From contig NZ_JYLK01000001.1 in assembly GCF_001439805.1 (NCBI RefSeq), positions 1 through 64,000 of the forward strand: 64,000 bases of DNA. The letters are read 5' to 3'. The notes beneath the pieces were generated by a model that did not search any database, had not been told where the DNA came from, and saw only the letters and a program-made list of their open reading frames with translations. Both the position numbers and the translations under genes were made by a program. Source of the stretch: Pseudomonas trivialis. GTDB lineage: Bacteria > Pseudomonadota > Gammaproteobacteria > Pseudomonadales > Pseudomonadaceae. Shown here piece by piece: positions 54,810-63,935 of the stretch. Position 1 is the first letter of the stretch, and the number at the start of each line of letters is the position of its first letter.

Positions 54810-55541
54810 TTAGAAGCGCGCTTTAGGCGTCGCGGACGGAATCGGACCTTCACCGCCCAACGGTCGGAACGCCGACTGATCCGCGTCGTAGGCGCGGATT
54901 TCGCTGGTCTCGATGTTGTAGATCCAGCCGTGGATAAACAATTGGCCGTTGGCCATGCGCGAAGCCACGGAAGGGTGGGTGCGCAAATGCTGCAACTGGG
55001 CGATGACGTTTTCTTCGGTCAGCACCTGCATGCTTTCGCCTTCATTGGCGCAGTCGCAGTTGTCATGGACCATGGTCTTGGCGACTTCGGCATGACGCAG
55101 CCAGGCCTTGACCGTCGGCATCTTCTCCAGGCTCTGGGGGTTGAGCACCGCGCGCATGGCGCCGCAGTCGGAGTGGCCGCACACGATGATGTGCTGCACG
55201 CCCAGGGCGAGTACCGCGTACTCGATGGCGGTGGATACGCCGCCGTTCATCTGGCCATAGGGCGGAACCACGTTGCCGACGTTACGGGTCACGAACAGGT
55301 CGCCAGGGGAGCTTTGGGTAATCAGCTCGGGCACGATGCGCGAGTCAGCGCAGGTAATGAACATCGCACGTGGGCTCTGGGCCGTGGCGAGTTTCTTGAA
55401 CAGTTCTTCCTGCTGGGGGAAGACGTCGTGATGGAAATGCAAAAAACCGTCAACGATGTGCTGCAGCGCTGCATCGGCGGACTCCGCCACTTGAGGGGCT
55501 GAAGCCGACGCAGCCAACGGCTGTTTATCATTATCACTCAT
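54810..55541 (-). CDS. Beta-class carbonic anhydrase
   Basis: The 243-residue enzyme has zinc ligands C64 (in CADSR), H123 and C126 (in CGHSDCGAM), with D66 of the CxDSR dyad. It interconverts CO2 and bicarbonate in the cytosol. It lies 85 bp upstream of the SulP gene on the same strand; pairing of these two families is common and suggests bicarbonate supply. Confidence 0.93.
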   Translation of the reverse strand: MSDNDKQPLAASASAPQVAESADAALQHIVDGFLHFHHDVFPQQEELFKKLATAQSPRAMFITCADSRIVPELITQSSPGDLFVTRNVGNVVPPYGQMNGGVSTAIEYAVLALGVQHIIVCGHSDCGAMRAVLNPQSLEKMPTVKAWLRHAEVAKTMVHDNCDCANEGESMQVLTEENVIAQLQHLRTHPSVASRMANGQLFIHGWIYNIETSEIRAYDADQSAFRPLGGEGPIPSATPKARF

Positions 55542-55757
55542 GATTCATCCTCATATTAAACGCGGGGCAGGGTTCAGCTCAGTTCGACGTCCGGGCAGTG
55601 AAATAGTTGTGCAACTGCCACAGACCAGATCGCCGACTCAGTGGTCACTCGCTGAACAAGGTAACCATCGAAACTTAACTCAAACTGAATGAACCGCTCT
55701 AGATCGCGGGTTTCAGTGATGTCAAAACGCGACCATTCCTACAGTAACGACCTAAGC

Positions 55758-56816
55758 TTATAACAATGCCATCTGCCTGCCCGGTGGACAGAACGCTGTG
55801 CAATCGAGGTTATACCCCTCCCGTCGGTCCATGCCCAGGCGCCTGATCGCCTTGCTGAACCGCTGCGCCAACAGGTCGGCAAAGGGCCCCTCACCGCGCA
55901 TCCGCACGCCGAATCGGCTGTCGTACACCTCACCCCCACGTACCTGGCGCACCAGGCTCATCACGTGGGCCGCGCGCTGCGGGTAATGGGCCGCCAGCCA
56001 CTCCTCGAACAGCGGCGCCACTTCCAGCGGCAGGCGCAGCATCATGTAGGCCGCACTTTGCGCCCCGGCAGCGTGGGCTTCGGTGAGCAGGTTTTCCAGC
56101 TCGCTGTCGTTGATCATCGGAATCATCGGCGAGCACAGCACACCCACCGCAATGCCTGCCTCGCGCATCACGCGAATGGCCCGCAAACGCGCCTTGGGCG
56201 CCGCCGCGCGCGGTTCGAGGATGCGCTTGAGTTCGTCGTCCAGACTGGTGAGGCTGATCATCACCGCCACCAGCCGTTGCCGGGCCAATTCGGTGAGCAG
56301 GTCGAGGTCGCGCAGTATCAGCGAGCCTTTGGTGATGATGGTCACCGGGTGCCGATAGCGCAGCAGCACTTCGAGGGTTTGCCGGGTGATTGTGTACTCG
56401 CGTTCGATGGGCTGGTACGGGTCGGTATTGGAACCCAGGTTGATCGGCGCGCACACATAGCCGGGCCTGGATAGCTGCTGCTCAAGCACCTCGGCGGCAT
56501 TGCTCTTGGCGATCAAGCGGGTTTCGAAATCCAGCCCCGGCGACATGTCCCAATAGGCATGGCTGGGCCGCGCATAGCAGTAGATGCAGCCATGCTCGCA
56601 GCCGCGATACGGGTTGATCGAACGATCAAACGGCAGATCCGGCGAGTTGTTGCGCGTGATGATGGTCTTGGCCGTTTCGATGCGCACTTCGGTGCCCTGG
56701 GTCTGCGGCACTTCCTGATGCCAGCCGTCGTCTTCAGCCACGCTGACGGTGGGCGCAAAGCGGTTGTGCAGATTGGCGGCCGTGCCCCGGCCACGGGGCG
56801 GCAGCGCAGTCGTCAT
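55758..56816 (-). CDS. PA0069-type radical SAM protein
   Basis: The 352-residue protein has the radical SAM iron-sulphur motif CEHGCIYC and further SPL-like features (RPSHAYWDMSPGLDFETRL, LGSNTDPYQPIER, TKGSLILRDLDLL). It belongs to a subfamily named for P. aeruginosa PA0069 and related to Rv2578c; the reaction is not established. No partner gene is fused. It is 216 bp from the carbonic anhydrase gene. Confidence 0.88.
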   Translation of the reverse strand: MTTALPPRGRGTAANLHNRFAPTVSVAEDDGWHQEVPQTQGTEVRIETAKTIITRNNSPDLPFDRSINPYRGCEHGCIYCYARPSHAYWDMSPGLDFETRLIAKSNAAEVLEQQLSRPGYVCAPINLGSNTDPYQPIEREYTITRQTLEVLLRYRHPVTIITKGSLILRDLDLLTELARQRLVAVMISLTSLDDELKRILEPRAAAPKARLRAIRVMREAGIAVGVLCSPMIPMINDSELENLLTEAHAAGAQSAAYMMLRLPLEVAPLFEEWLAAHYPQRAAHVMSLVRQVRGGEVYDSRFGVRMRGEGPFADLLAQRFSKAIRRLGMDRREGYNLDCTAFCPPGRQMALL

Positions 56817-56886
56817 GAAAATGCCTCGATACTGTTTTTATGTACAGTATCGAGACACAAGCGTTATGACCAGTGCCGTCCGGCGG

Positions 56887-58185
56887 TCAGTGCTTTTGCG
56901 TGACTTGCCCCAGGTCATCGCCCGAGGTGCTGCGCATATCGTTCTTGCGCAGGTCGGCCACCTCGCTGGCGCTGATCGGCGTGCCTTTATTGCCCCAGCT
57001 GCCCCGAATGAAACTGACAACGTCCGCCACTTCCTGATCCGACAAACGCCAGGCAAACGCCGGCATGGTGAAGGTCGATGGCGCCGTGTGGGTAGCCGGC
57101 AGGGTGCCGCCGTTCAACACGATGTTGATCAACGACGTGGCATCCGCCGTCTGCAGCACCGGGTTGCCTGCCAGCGCAGGGAACACACGCGTGTAGCCAT
57201 GGCCATCGGTACGGTGGCAAGCCGCGCAATTGTCGATGTACACCGACGCGCCCGGCTGACTGTCATCGCCCTTCCACAGCGCCTCGGCCACCTGTTTATC
57301 GTACTGATGCGGCGCGTCCCTGGGATCGACCGCCGGCAGGCTCTTGAGGTAACGGGCGATAGCGGTCAGGTCGTCTTGCGACATGTACTGCATGCTGTGG
57401 ACGACGACGTCACTCATGCCGCCAAACACCGCGCTGCGGTCACTGCGACCGGTCTTGAGAAACTGCACCAGTTGCTCTTCGCTCCAACTGCCGAGGCCGT
57501 CCTTGTGATCGCCGCGCAGGCTCTTGGCGATCCAGCCTTCCAGCGGCGCGCTGCCGGACAGGAATGCGTTGCCATCGGCTGCGCTCAGGGCTTTTTCCTG
57601 CATGGTCAGCGCACGCGGCGTATGGCATGCGCCGCAGTGACCGAGGCCTTCCACCAGATAGGCGCCACGGCTGATCACCGGATCGGCACCCGCCGGCGCC
57701 TGGTAATCCGCCACCTCGGGCGCAAACATCCAGCGCCACGCCGCCAATGGCCAGCGCATGCTCAGCGGCCAGGGTATGTCGCTGTCCCGGTTTTCCTGGG
57801 CAACCGGCTGCACGCCTTTCATGAAATACGCGTACAACGCCTGCATGTCGCTTTCGCTGACACGCGCGTAAGACGGATAGGGCATCGCCGGGTACAGCGT
57901 ACTACCGCTCTTGGCGACGCCATGGCGTACGGCCTTGTCGAAGTCTTCGAAGCTGTAGTCGCCCAGGCCTGTTTTATCCGGGGTGATGTTGGTGGAATAG
58001 ATCACGCCGATGGGGGTTTCCATCGGCAGGCCGCCGGCGAACGGCTTGCCGTCCCTGGCGGTGTGGCAGGCCACGCAGTCACCCGCACGGGCCAGGTATT
58101 CGCCCTGCTTGATCAGATCGGTTTCGGCAGCGCTCACCGAGCAACTGCTGAACAGCGCCAGGGTCGCGATAACAAATGCTTTCAT
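56887..58185 (-). CDS. Gluconate 2-dehydrogenase cytochrome c subunit
   Basis: The 432-residue periplasmic triheme cytochrome has a signal peptide (ALFSSCSVSAA) and three haem sites: CVACH, CGACH and CAACH. It passes electrons from the flavoprotein to ubiquinone in membrane-bound gluconate or sugar-acid dehydrogenase. The ATG at 58185 sits 8 bases after GGAG; a second ATG at 58191 is closer to it. It is the last gene of the operon. Confidence 0.9.
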   Translation of the reverse strand: MKAFVIATLALFSSCSVSAAETDLIKQGEYLARAGDCVACHTARDGKPFAGGLPMETPIGVIYSTNITPDKTGLGDYSFEDFDKAVRHGVAKSGSTLYPAMPYPSYARVSESDMQALYAYFMKGVQPVAQENRDSDIPWPLSMRWPLAAWRWMFAPEVADYQAPAGADPVISRGAYLVEGLGHCGACHTPRALTMQEKALSAADGNAFLSGSAPLEGWIAKSLRGDHKDGLGSWSEEQLVQFLKTGRSDRSAVFGGMSDVVVHSMQYMSQDDLTAIARYLKSLPAVDPRDAPHQYDKQVAEALWKGDDSQPGASVYIDNCAACHRTDGHGYTRVFPALAGNPVLQTADATSLINIVLNGGTLPATHTAPSTFTMPAFAWRLSDQEVADVVSFIRGSWGNKGTPISASEVADLRKNDMRSTSGDDLGQVTQKH

Positions 58186-58197
58186 GGTCATCGCTCC

Positions 58198-59982
58198 TTA
58201 TGCCTGAACCAGCGGGCCGGGGTTTTTCAGGTACTGCTCGCGGATCGCCCGGGCCGACCAGTAGGTCAACGCCGCCACCAGGCCGGTAGGGTTGTAGCCC
58301 AGACCTTGTGGGAAAGCGGAAGCGCCGGGGACAAACACATTGTGTACATCCCAGCTCTGCAGATAGCGGTTCAACGCGCTGGTCTTCGGGTCGGTGCCCA
58401 TGATCGCGCCGCCGTTGAGGTGGGTGGTCTGGTAGGACGCCGTATTGAAATGCTCGCCGACTTTCTTGCCGAGCAGGGCAATCGACTTGGGGTTCATCGC
58501 TTCGGCGACCTTGCTCATTTTCTCGACCATGAAGCGGTTCATCTTGATGTCGTTTTCCTGCCAGTCGAACGTCATCCGCAGTAAGGGCAGGCCGTAGGCA
58601 TCGCGGTATACCGGGTCCAGATCGAGGTAGTTGCCCCGGTAGGATTGATGGGCGCCGTGAGCATCCATCGACACCTGATGGGTGTAGTAATCGGCGGTAG
58701 CGCGCTTCCACGCACTGCCCCACGCCGGAGTGCCGGGTGGGTTGGAGGTGCCGGCAATCGGCCGGCTGCCCGCCTGGTTGACCCACATCGGCGAGCCGCC
58801 GACAAAACCATGGGGCCCATGGTCGAAGTTGTCCGCGTTGAAATCATCGATGGCCACGCCGTTGCCACCCGCACCGATAAAGTTATTGGTGTGGGTGTCC
58901 TTGTCGAAAAACGCCTTGATGGTGGCCATGTTCTGGTAGGCGAAGTTGCGGCCCACCACGCCCTCGTTAGTGATCGGGTCGTAGGGCTTGCCGATGCCCG
59001 ACAGCAGCATCAGCCGCACGTTGTGGAACTGGAAGGCACCGAGGATCACCAGGTCCGCCGGCTGCTCGCATTCGCGGCCCTGGGCGTCGATGTAGGTCAC
59101 GCCGGTGGCTTTGCTTTTGGTGCTGTCGAGATTGACCTTGAGCACGTGGGAATTGGGGCGCAACTCAAAGTTGGGCACCTGGCGCAACGCCGGCAGGATG
59201 TTCACGTTCGGCGATGCCTTGGAATACATGTAGCAGACATAGCCGCTGCAGAATCCGCAGAAATTGCAAGGCCCCATCTGCGCGCCATAGGGGTTGGTGT
59301 AAGGCCCCGAGGTATTGGCCGACGGCAGGTTGTAGGGCTTGTAACCGACCTCGGCAGCCGCTTTCTGAAACAGCTGTGCGGAGACGGTGTTTTTCTGCGA
59401 TTGCAACGGGAACGGATTGGAGCGATCCGGCGCATACGGGTTGCCGCCGCGCCCTTCGCCCACCAACTGACCGTTGACGGTCCAGGCCTGGCCGGAGGTG
59501 CCGAAGACTTTCTCCGCGTAATCGAAAAACGGCTCCAGCTCTTCGTAGCTGACGCCGAAATCCTGAATGGTCATGTCCTTGGGAATGAAGTGTTTGCCGT
59601 AACGCTCTTCGTAATGGCTGCGCATGCGCAACTCGATGGGGTCGACGCGAAAATGCACGCCCGACCAGTGCAGGCCCGCACCGCCGACGCCGTTGCCTGG
59701 CAGGAAGGCGCCAAGCTGGCGGTTGGGCAGGGCGACGTCATTCACGCTGTGGCGAATGGTCACCGTCTCCTTGGAAATGTCCTGGAAGAGTTTTTTACGC
59801 ACGCTGTAGGTCAGTTCGTCGATGACCTGGGGATAGTTGCCGTCCGGGTAAGTGTCCTGCATCGGGCCGCGCTCCAGCGCTACCACGTTCAGGCCCGCTT
59901 CCGTCAGCTCCTTGGCCATGATTGCACCGGTCCAGCCGAAGCCGACGATCACTGCATCGACTTTCTTCATAATGGTCGCCAC
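58198..59982 (-). CDS. Gluconate 2-dehydrogenase flavoprotein (GMC oxidoreductase)
   Basis: The 594-residue enzyme has the FAD-binding GFGWTGAIMAKEL near the N-terminus, the GMC motif LPGNGVGGAGLHWSGVHFR, a Cys-rich stretch MGPCNFCGFCSGYVCY and the C-terminal GALASFPQGLGYNPTG-like motif (VPGASAFPQGLGYNPTGLV). It oxidises D-gluconate to 2-ketogluconate in the periplasm. The start is GTG at 59982, 2 bp after the subunit 3 stop, with GAGAGG upstream. Confidence 0.9.
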   Translation of the reverse strand: MATIMKKVDAVIVGFGWTGAIMAKELTEAGLNVVALERGPMQDTYPDGNYPQVIDELTYSVRKKLFQDISKETVTIRHSVNDVALPNRQLGAFLPGNGVGGAGLHWSGVHFRVDPIELRMRSHYEERYGKHFIPKDMTIQDFGVSYEELEPFFDYAEKVFGTSGQAWTVNGQLVGEGRGGNPYAPDRSNPFPLQSQKNTVSAQLFQKAAAEVGYKPYNLPSANTSGPYTNPYGAQMGPCNFCGFCSGYVCYMYSKASPNVNILPALRQVPNFELRPNSHVLKVNLDSTKSKATGVTYIDAQGRECEQPADLVILGAFQFHNVRLMLLSGIGKPYDPITNEGVVGRNFAYQNMATIKAFFDKDTHTNNFIGAGGNGVAIDDFNADNFDHGPHGFVGGSPMWVNQAGSRPIAGTSNPPGTPAWGSAWKRATADYYTHQVSMDAHGAHQSYRGNYLDLDPVYRDAYGLPLLRMTFDWQENDIKMNRFMVEKMSKVAEAMNPKSIALLGKKVGEHFNTASYQTTHLNGGAIMGTDPKTSALNRYLQSWDVHNVFVPGASAFPQGLGYNPTGLVAALTYWSARAIREQYLKNPGPLVQA

Positions 59983-59984
59983 GT

Positions 59985-60737
59985 TTATGCCCTCTCGCCG
60001 CGCATGGAAACAGCAGGGAAGGGGTATTGCTCGTTGCGTTCCACCCAATCCATGAAGTCGGCGCGGGCGCCGGGGAAGCCGATCATGGTCCAGCCGACCA
60101 TGCCTTTGTTGCCGCCGTGGATCGGGTCGCAGAAGAACCCTTCCTTGGTGTTTTGCAGCAGCAGGTTGAAGAACATCTTTGGCGGCACCGCCTCAAAATG
60201 CGCAGACACTTCACCGCCGCCTGCTTCGAGGCGCCGGAGCATATCGTCTCGGGTAGCGCTGTCTTGCGCGGCAAAAGCTTTACCGTTGAACGCCTTCGAC
60301 CAGGCATCCGTAGCGGCAATGCCCAAGCGATAGATCTCCCGGGGCACCAACTTGCTCTGCCAGCCCATTTCCGGCGCGGCGTCAGCATTGAACGGGCCCT
60401 GCATGAACCACAGCGCTCCGCTGGCGTAAGGCGTGTTCATCTGGCGGTCGATGTATTCCGGCGCACCGGCTTCCAAAGCACCTGGCCCCTGCGCATCGGC
60501 GGGAATCAGGCGCTCGACGGCGGCGTTGATAAACGCCCATTCTTCGGCCGTGAAATAACTCGGTTCGTAGGCCTTTTCGCTGGATGCCGATTTGGCAGAC
60601 GCGGCCTGCACGGGCTCGGGCGTAGCCATCAGCATCGAGCCGCCAAGGCCGGTACTGGCAACCGTGACCACCGGGATCAAGGTCAAGGATTTGCGCAAAA
60701 AATCACGCCGGGGGTTGTCTTGATCTTGATCAGACAT
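59985..60737 (-). CDS. Gluconate 2-dehydrogenase subunit 3 (gamma)
   Basis: The 250-residue subunit has a twin-arginine signal (RRDFLRKSLTLIPVV), needed to export the folded flavoprotein by Tat, and a gluconate_2-dh3 domain (SYFTAEEWAFINAAVERLIPAD). It is the first gene of the operon. The complex yields 2-ketogluconate from gluconate, feeding periplasmic glucose oxidation. Confidence 0.9.
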   Translation of the reverse strand: MSDQDQDNPRRDFLRKSLTLIPVVTVASTGLGGSMLMATPEPVQAASAKSASSEKAYEPSYFTAEEWAFINAAVERLIPADAQGPGALEAGAPEYIDRQMNTPYASGALWFMQGPFNADAAPEMGWQSKLVPREIYRLGIAATDAWSKAFNGKAFAAQDSATRDDMLRRLEAGGGEVSAHFEAVPPKMFFNLLLQNTKEGFFCDPIHGGNKGMVGWTMIGFPGARADFMDWVERNEQYPFPAVSMRGERA

Positions 60738-60861
60738 GGGTGCACCTCATCATGTGGTCACGGGTTTGGCCGCCGCTTCTGGGGAGCGGCTCGGGCAATC
60801 ATTGGTTACAAATGATAGCAGGCTAAGCATCCGTAGACCTCGTTAAGCGCCGAACAAAAAA

Positions 60862-60953
60862 ATGGGGGAGGGGGCGTGCTCCCGATAGCGTCGTGTCAGT
60901 CAGCCTGTCTTTCAGCTGATCCACCGCCATCGGGGGCAAGCCCCCTCCCACAT
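60862..60953. repeat. REP doublet E (degenerate inverted pair)
   Basis: GGGGGAGGGGGCGTGCTCC (about 60864 onward) and its inverted copy (60928-60953) differ from the other REPs by a few bases (GCGTGCTCC, GGGGGCAAG). It lies between the yheV stop and the subunit 3 start, at the edge of the gluconate operon. Confidence 0.85.
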
Positions 60954-60975
60954 GTTGAATCGCGTACGAGGGGTT

Positions 60976-61242
60976 TTAGTCTTTCTTCAACTTGGGATTG
61001 GGAAAGAACTGCACCGCCTGCACCTTGGGGTCGGCCGGCGGTTTGAGCGCCGAGGTATTGACCCGCGTGCCCAATTCCCTGGGCACCGACAAGCCCTGTT
61101 CATTCAACGTGTCCGTATACCCGCAGGCCACGCATTCGCGGTGCGGCACGTCGTCTTCGGTCCACATTTTCAGCTTGTCCGGCTCGCTGCACGCGGGGCA
61201 GACGGCGCCGGCGATGAATTGCTTCTTGGTGATCACCGTCAT
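60976..61242 (-). CDS. yheV: YheV family zinc-ribbon protein
   Basis: The 88-residue protein has two CxxC pairs (CPAC, CVAC) in a zinc ribbon and ends FPNPKLKKD. The family occurs directly downstream of prlC in many gammaproteobacteria; the function is unknown. Its ATG overlaps the prlC stop by four bases. Confidence 0.88.
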   Translation of the reverse strand: MTVITKKQFIAGAVCPACSEPDKLKMWTEDDVPHRECVACGYTDTLNEQGLSVPRELGTRVNTSALKPPADPKVQAVQFFPNPKLKKD

Positions 61243-63290
61243 GCTGCGGCGTCCTCACTCAGGCCGCTGTGGCGCAGCAGCGCATCGATGGTCGGCGCGC
61301 GCCCACGGAAGTCGACGAACAGCACCATCGGTGCCTGGGAACCACCGCGCGCCAGGATCGCCTCGCGGAAGGCGCGTCCGGTGTCGGCGTTGAGCACGCC
61401 GTCTTCTTCGAATTTGGAGAACGCATCCGCCGACAGCACTTCAGCCCACTTGTAGCTGTAGTAGCCCGCCGCGTAACCGCCGGCGAAGATGTGCGCAAAG
61501 CTGTTGGGGAAGCGGTTGTAGGCCGGCGGACGCATCACCGAGACCTCGTCACGCACACCTTCGAGCACCTGCGCGACGCTGCGGCCATCGCCGTGGGTGG
61601 CGTGCATTTCGAAGTCGAACAGCGAGAACTCCAGCTGACGCACCATCATCAGGCCGGATTGGAAGTTCTTCGCCGCCAGCATTTTTTCCAGCAGGTCCTG
61701 AGGCAGCGGCTCGCCGGTCTCGTAATGACCGGAGATCAGCGCCAGGCCTTCGGGCTCCCAGCACCAGTTCTCCATGAATTGGCTCGGCAACTCCACCGCA
61801 TCCCAGGCCACGCCGTTGATGCCGGACACGCCGGCATGCTCGACACGGGTCAGCAAGTGGTGCAGGCCATGGCCGAATTCGTGGAACAGGGTGGTGACTT
61901 CATCGTGGGTCAGCAGCGCAGGCTTGCCGCTGTCGGCCGGGGTGAAGTTGCACACCAGGTTGGCCACCGGGCTTTGCAGCACGCCGTCGATTGTGCGGCG
62001 ACGGTCGCGCGCGCCGTCCATCCAGGCGCCGCCACGCTTGTTGGCGCGGGCGTACAGGTCGAAGAAGAAACGCCCGACGTGCTGGCCGTTTTCCTTGATT
62101 TCGAACAGGCGCACGTCCGGGTGCCAGGTGTCGAAGCCTTTCTGCTCGGCGATCTCGATGCCATACAGGCGCTGCACAATGGCAAACAGGCCGCTCAGCA
62201 CCTTGTCGATCGGGAAGTAGGCGCGCAGGGCTTCCTGGGACACGCTGTAGCGCTGCTCGCGCAGTTTTTCGCCGTAGAAACCGCTGTCCCAGCTTTGCAG
62301 GTCGGCGCAGCCCTGTTCGGCGGCGTAAGCCTTGAGCTGTTGCAGGTCCTGGGCGGCAAACGGTTTGCTGCGCTTGGCCAGGTCCCGCAGGAAGCTCAGC
62401 ACCTGGTCGCTGGACTCGGCCATCTTGGTGGCCAGGCTCAGCTCGGCGAACGACGCAAAACCCAACAGCTGGGCCAGTTCCTGACGCAGATCGAGGATCT
62501 GTTCCATCACCGGGCCGTTATCATTCTGACCGGCATTCGGGCCCTGGTCCGACGCCCGCGTGCAGTAGGCGGCGTAGACTTCTTCGCGCAGGGCGCGGTC
62601 GTGGGCGTAGGTCATTACCGCGTAATAACTGGGGAATTCCAGGGTGATCAACCAGCCGTCAAGGCCTTTGGCCTGGGCAGCGGCGGCCATTTGCGCCTTG
62701 GCCGAGTCGGTCAGGCCGGCGAGGGTGGCTTCATCGGTAACGTGTTTGGTCCAGGCCTGGGTAGCGTCCAACAGCTGGTTGGAAAACTTGCTGCCCAGCT
62801 CCGAGAGCTTGCTTTGCACTTCGGCGTAGCGCTTCTGCTGTTCAGGCGGCAGGTCGATACCCGACAGGCGGAAATCGCGCAGGGCATGCTCCAGGATGGT
62901 TTTTTGTGCCACGTCGAAACCGGCGGCTTCCGGGCTGTTGGCCAGGGCCTCAAACGCCTGGAACAACGCGCGGTTCTGACCCATCTCGGTGGAGTAGGCA
63001 CTCAACGCCGGCAGGCAGCTTTCGTACGCTTCGCGCAGCTCGGCGCTGTTGCACACGGCGTTCAGGTGGCTGACCGGGCTCCAGGCGGCGCCCAGGCGGT
63101 CATTCAATTCGTCCATCGCCAGGACCAGACCGGCCCAGGTAGGGTTTTTACCCTGGCTTTGCAGGATGCCTTCGATGGCAACGCGGTTGTCGGCGAGGAT
63201 CTGTTCGATGGCCGGTTGCACGTGCTCGGCACGGATCGCTGAGAACGGCGGCAGGTCATAGGACTGCAGAAGCGGGTTGTTCGCGCTCAC
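61239..63290 (-). CDS. prlC: Oligopeptidase A
   Basis: The 683-residue M3 metallopeptidase has the zinc motif HEFGH in TLFHEFGHGLHHLL and the downstream Glu of the family. It degrades peptides released in the cytoplasm, including signal peptides. The GTG at 63290 is chosen because VSANNPLLQSYDLPPF is the usual N-terminus and AAGGTG precedes it; upstream ATG codons would add residues not expected. Confidence 0.94.
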   Translation of the reverse strand: MSANNPLLQSYDLPPFSAIRAEHVQPAIEQILADNRVAIEGILQSQGKNPTWAGLVLAMDELNDRLGAAWSPVSHLNAVCNSAELREAYESCLPALSAYSTEMGQNRALFQAFEALANSPEAAGFDVAQKTILEHALRDFRLSGIDLPPEQQKRYAEVQSKLSELGSKFSNQLLDATQAWTKHVTDEATLAGLTDSAKAQMAAAAQAKGLDGWLITLEFPSYYAVMTYAHDRALREEVYAAYCTRASDQGPNAGQNDNGPVMEQILDLRQELAQLLGFASFAELSLATKMAESSDQVLSFLRDLAKRSKPFAAQDLQQLKAYAAEQGCADLQSWDSGFYGEKLREQRYSVSQEALRAYFPIDKVLSGLFAIVQRLYGIEIAEQKGFDTWHPDVRLFEIKENGQHVGRFFFDLYARANKRGGAWMDGARDRRRTIDGVLQSPVANLVCNFTPADSGKPALLTHDEVTTLFHEFGHGLHHLLTRVEHAGVSGINGVAWDAVELPSQFMENWCWEPEGLALISGHYETGEPLPQDLLEKMLAAKNFQSGLMMVRQLEFSLFDFEMHATHGDGRSVAQVLEGVRDEVSVMRPPAYNRFPNSFAHIFAGGYAAGYYSYKWAEVLSADAFSKFEEDGVLNADTGRAFREAILARGGSQAPMVLFVDFRGRAPTIDALLRHSGLSEDAAA

Positions 63291-63392
63291 GGTGGGCACC
63301 TTGGCTGAAGAAAACGGATAAGACAAAGATGGGGCCATCTTAATTACAATCAACACCCACCGCAGCTATCAGCACACAAGAGAGAGGCTATC

Positions 63393-63935
63393 GTGACCCT
63401 TCGCACCTATCAGAACCACACGCCAACCCTCGGCGCCGGGGCTTTTGTCGATATTTCGGCGGTGGTGATCGGCGATGTCGAAATCGGCGCCGACAGCTCG
63501 GTCTGGCCGCTGACCGTGATTCGCGGCGACATGCACCGCATCCGCATCGGCGCGCGCACCAGCGTGCAGGACGGCTGTGTGCTGCACATCACTCACGCCG
63601 GGCCGTTCAACCCGGATGGCTTTCCGTTGCTGATCGGCGACGATGTGACCGTCGCCCACAAAGTCATGCTGCATGGCTGCCGCGTCGGCAACCGGGTGTT
63701 GATCGGCATGGGCAGCATCGTGATGGATGGCGCGGTGGTGGAGGATGACGTGATCATCGGCGCCGGCAGCCTGGTGCCGCCGGGCAAGACCCTCGACAGT
63801 GGCTTTTTGTACGTGGGCAGCCCGGTCAAGCAGGTCCGCGCGTTGACGGACAAAGAGCGCGCGTTTTTCACCTACAGCGCCGCCAACTACGTGAAGCTCA
63901 AGGACCTGCACCTGGCAGAGGGGTTCGACCAGTGA
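63393..63935 (+). CDS. Gamma-class carbonic anhydrase family protein
   Basis: The 180-residue protein is a left-handed beta-helix of the YrdA/CaiE type (LGAGAFVDISAVVIGDVEIGADSSVWP) with His residues in VLHITHAG and HKVMLHGC as zinc ligands. Many such proteins bind zinc but have weak or no anhydrase activity. Start is GTG at 63393 with GAGAGG upstream. It diverges from prlC and overlaps the next start by four bases. Confidence 0.9.
   Translation: MTLRTYQNHTPTLGAGAFVDISAVVIGDVEIGADSSVWPLTVIRGDMHRIRIGARTSVQDGCVLHITHAGPFNPDGFPLLIGDDVTVAHKVMLHGCRVGNRVLIGMGSIVMDGAVVEDDVIIGAGSLVPPGKTLDSGFLYVGSPVKQVRALTDKERAFFTYSAANYVKLKDLHLAEGFDQ

Noticed and set aside
56749..60333. Long plus-strand frames across the gluconate dehydrogenase genes
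   Set aside because: They are shadows of the cytochrome, flavoprotein and subunit 3 genes, which have haem, FAD and Tat motifs.
61269..63242. A 657-codon open frame on the plus strand
   Set aside because: It is antisense to prlC, whose HEFGH motif and family alignment are clear; the antisense product has no domain.
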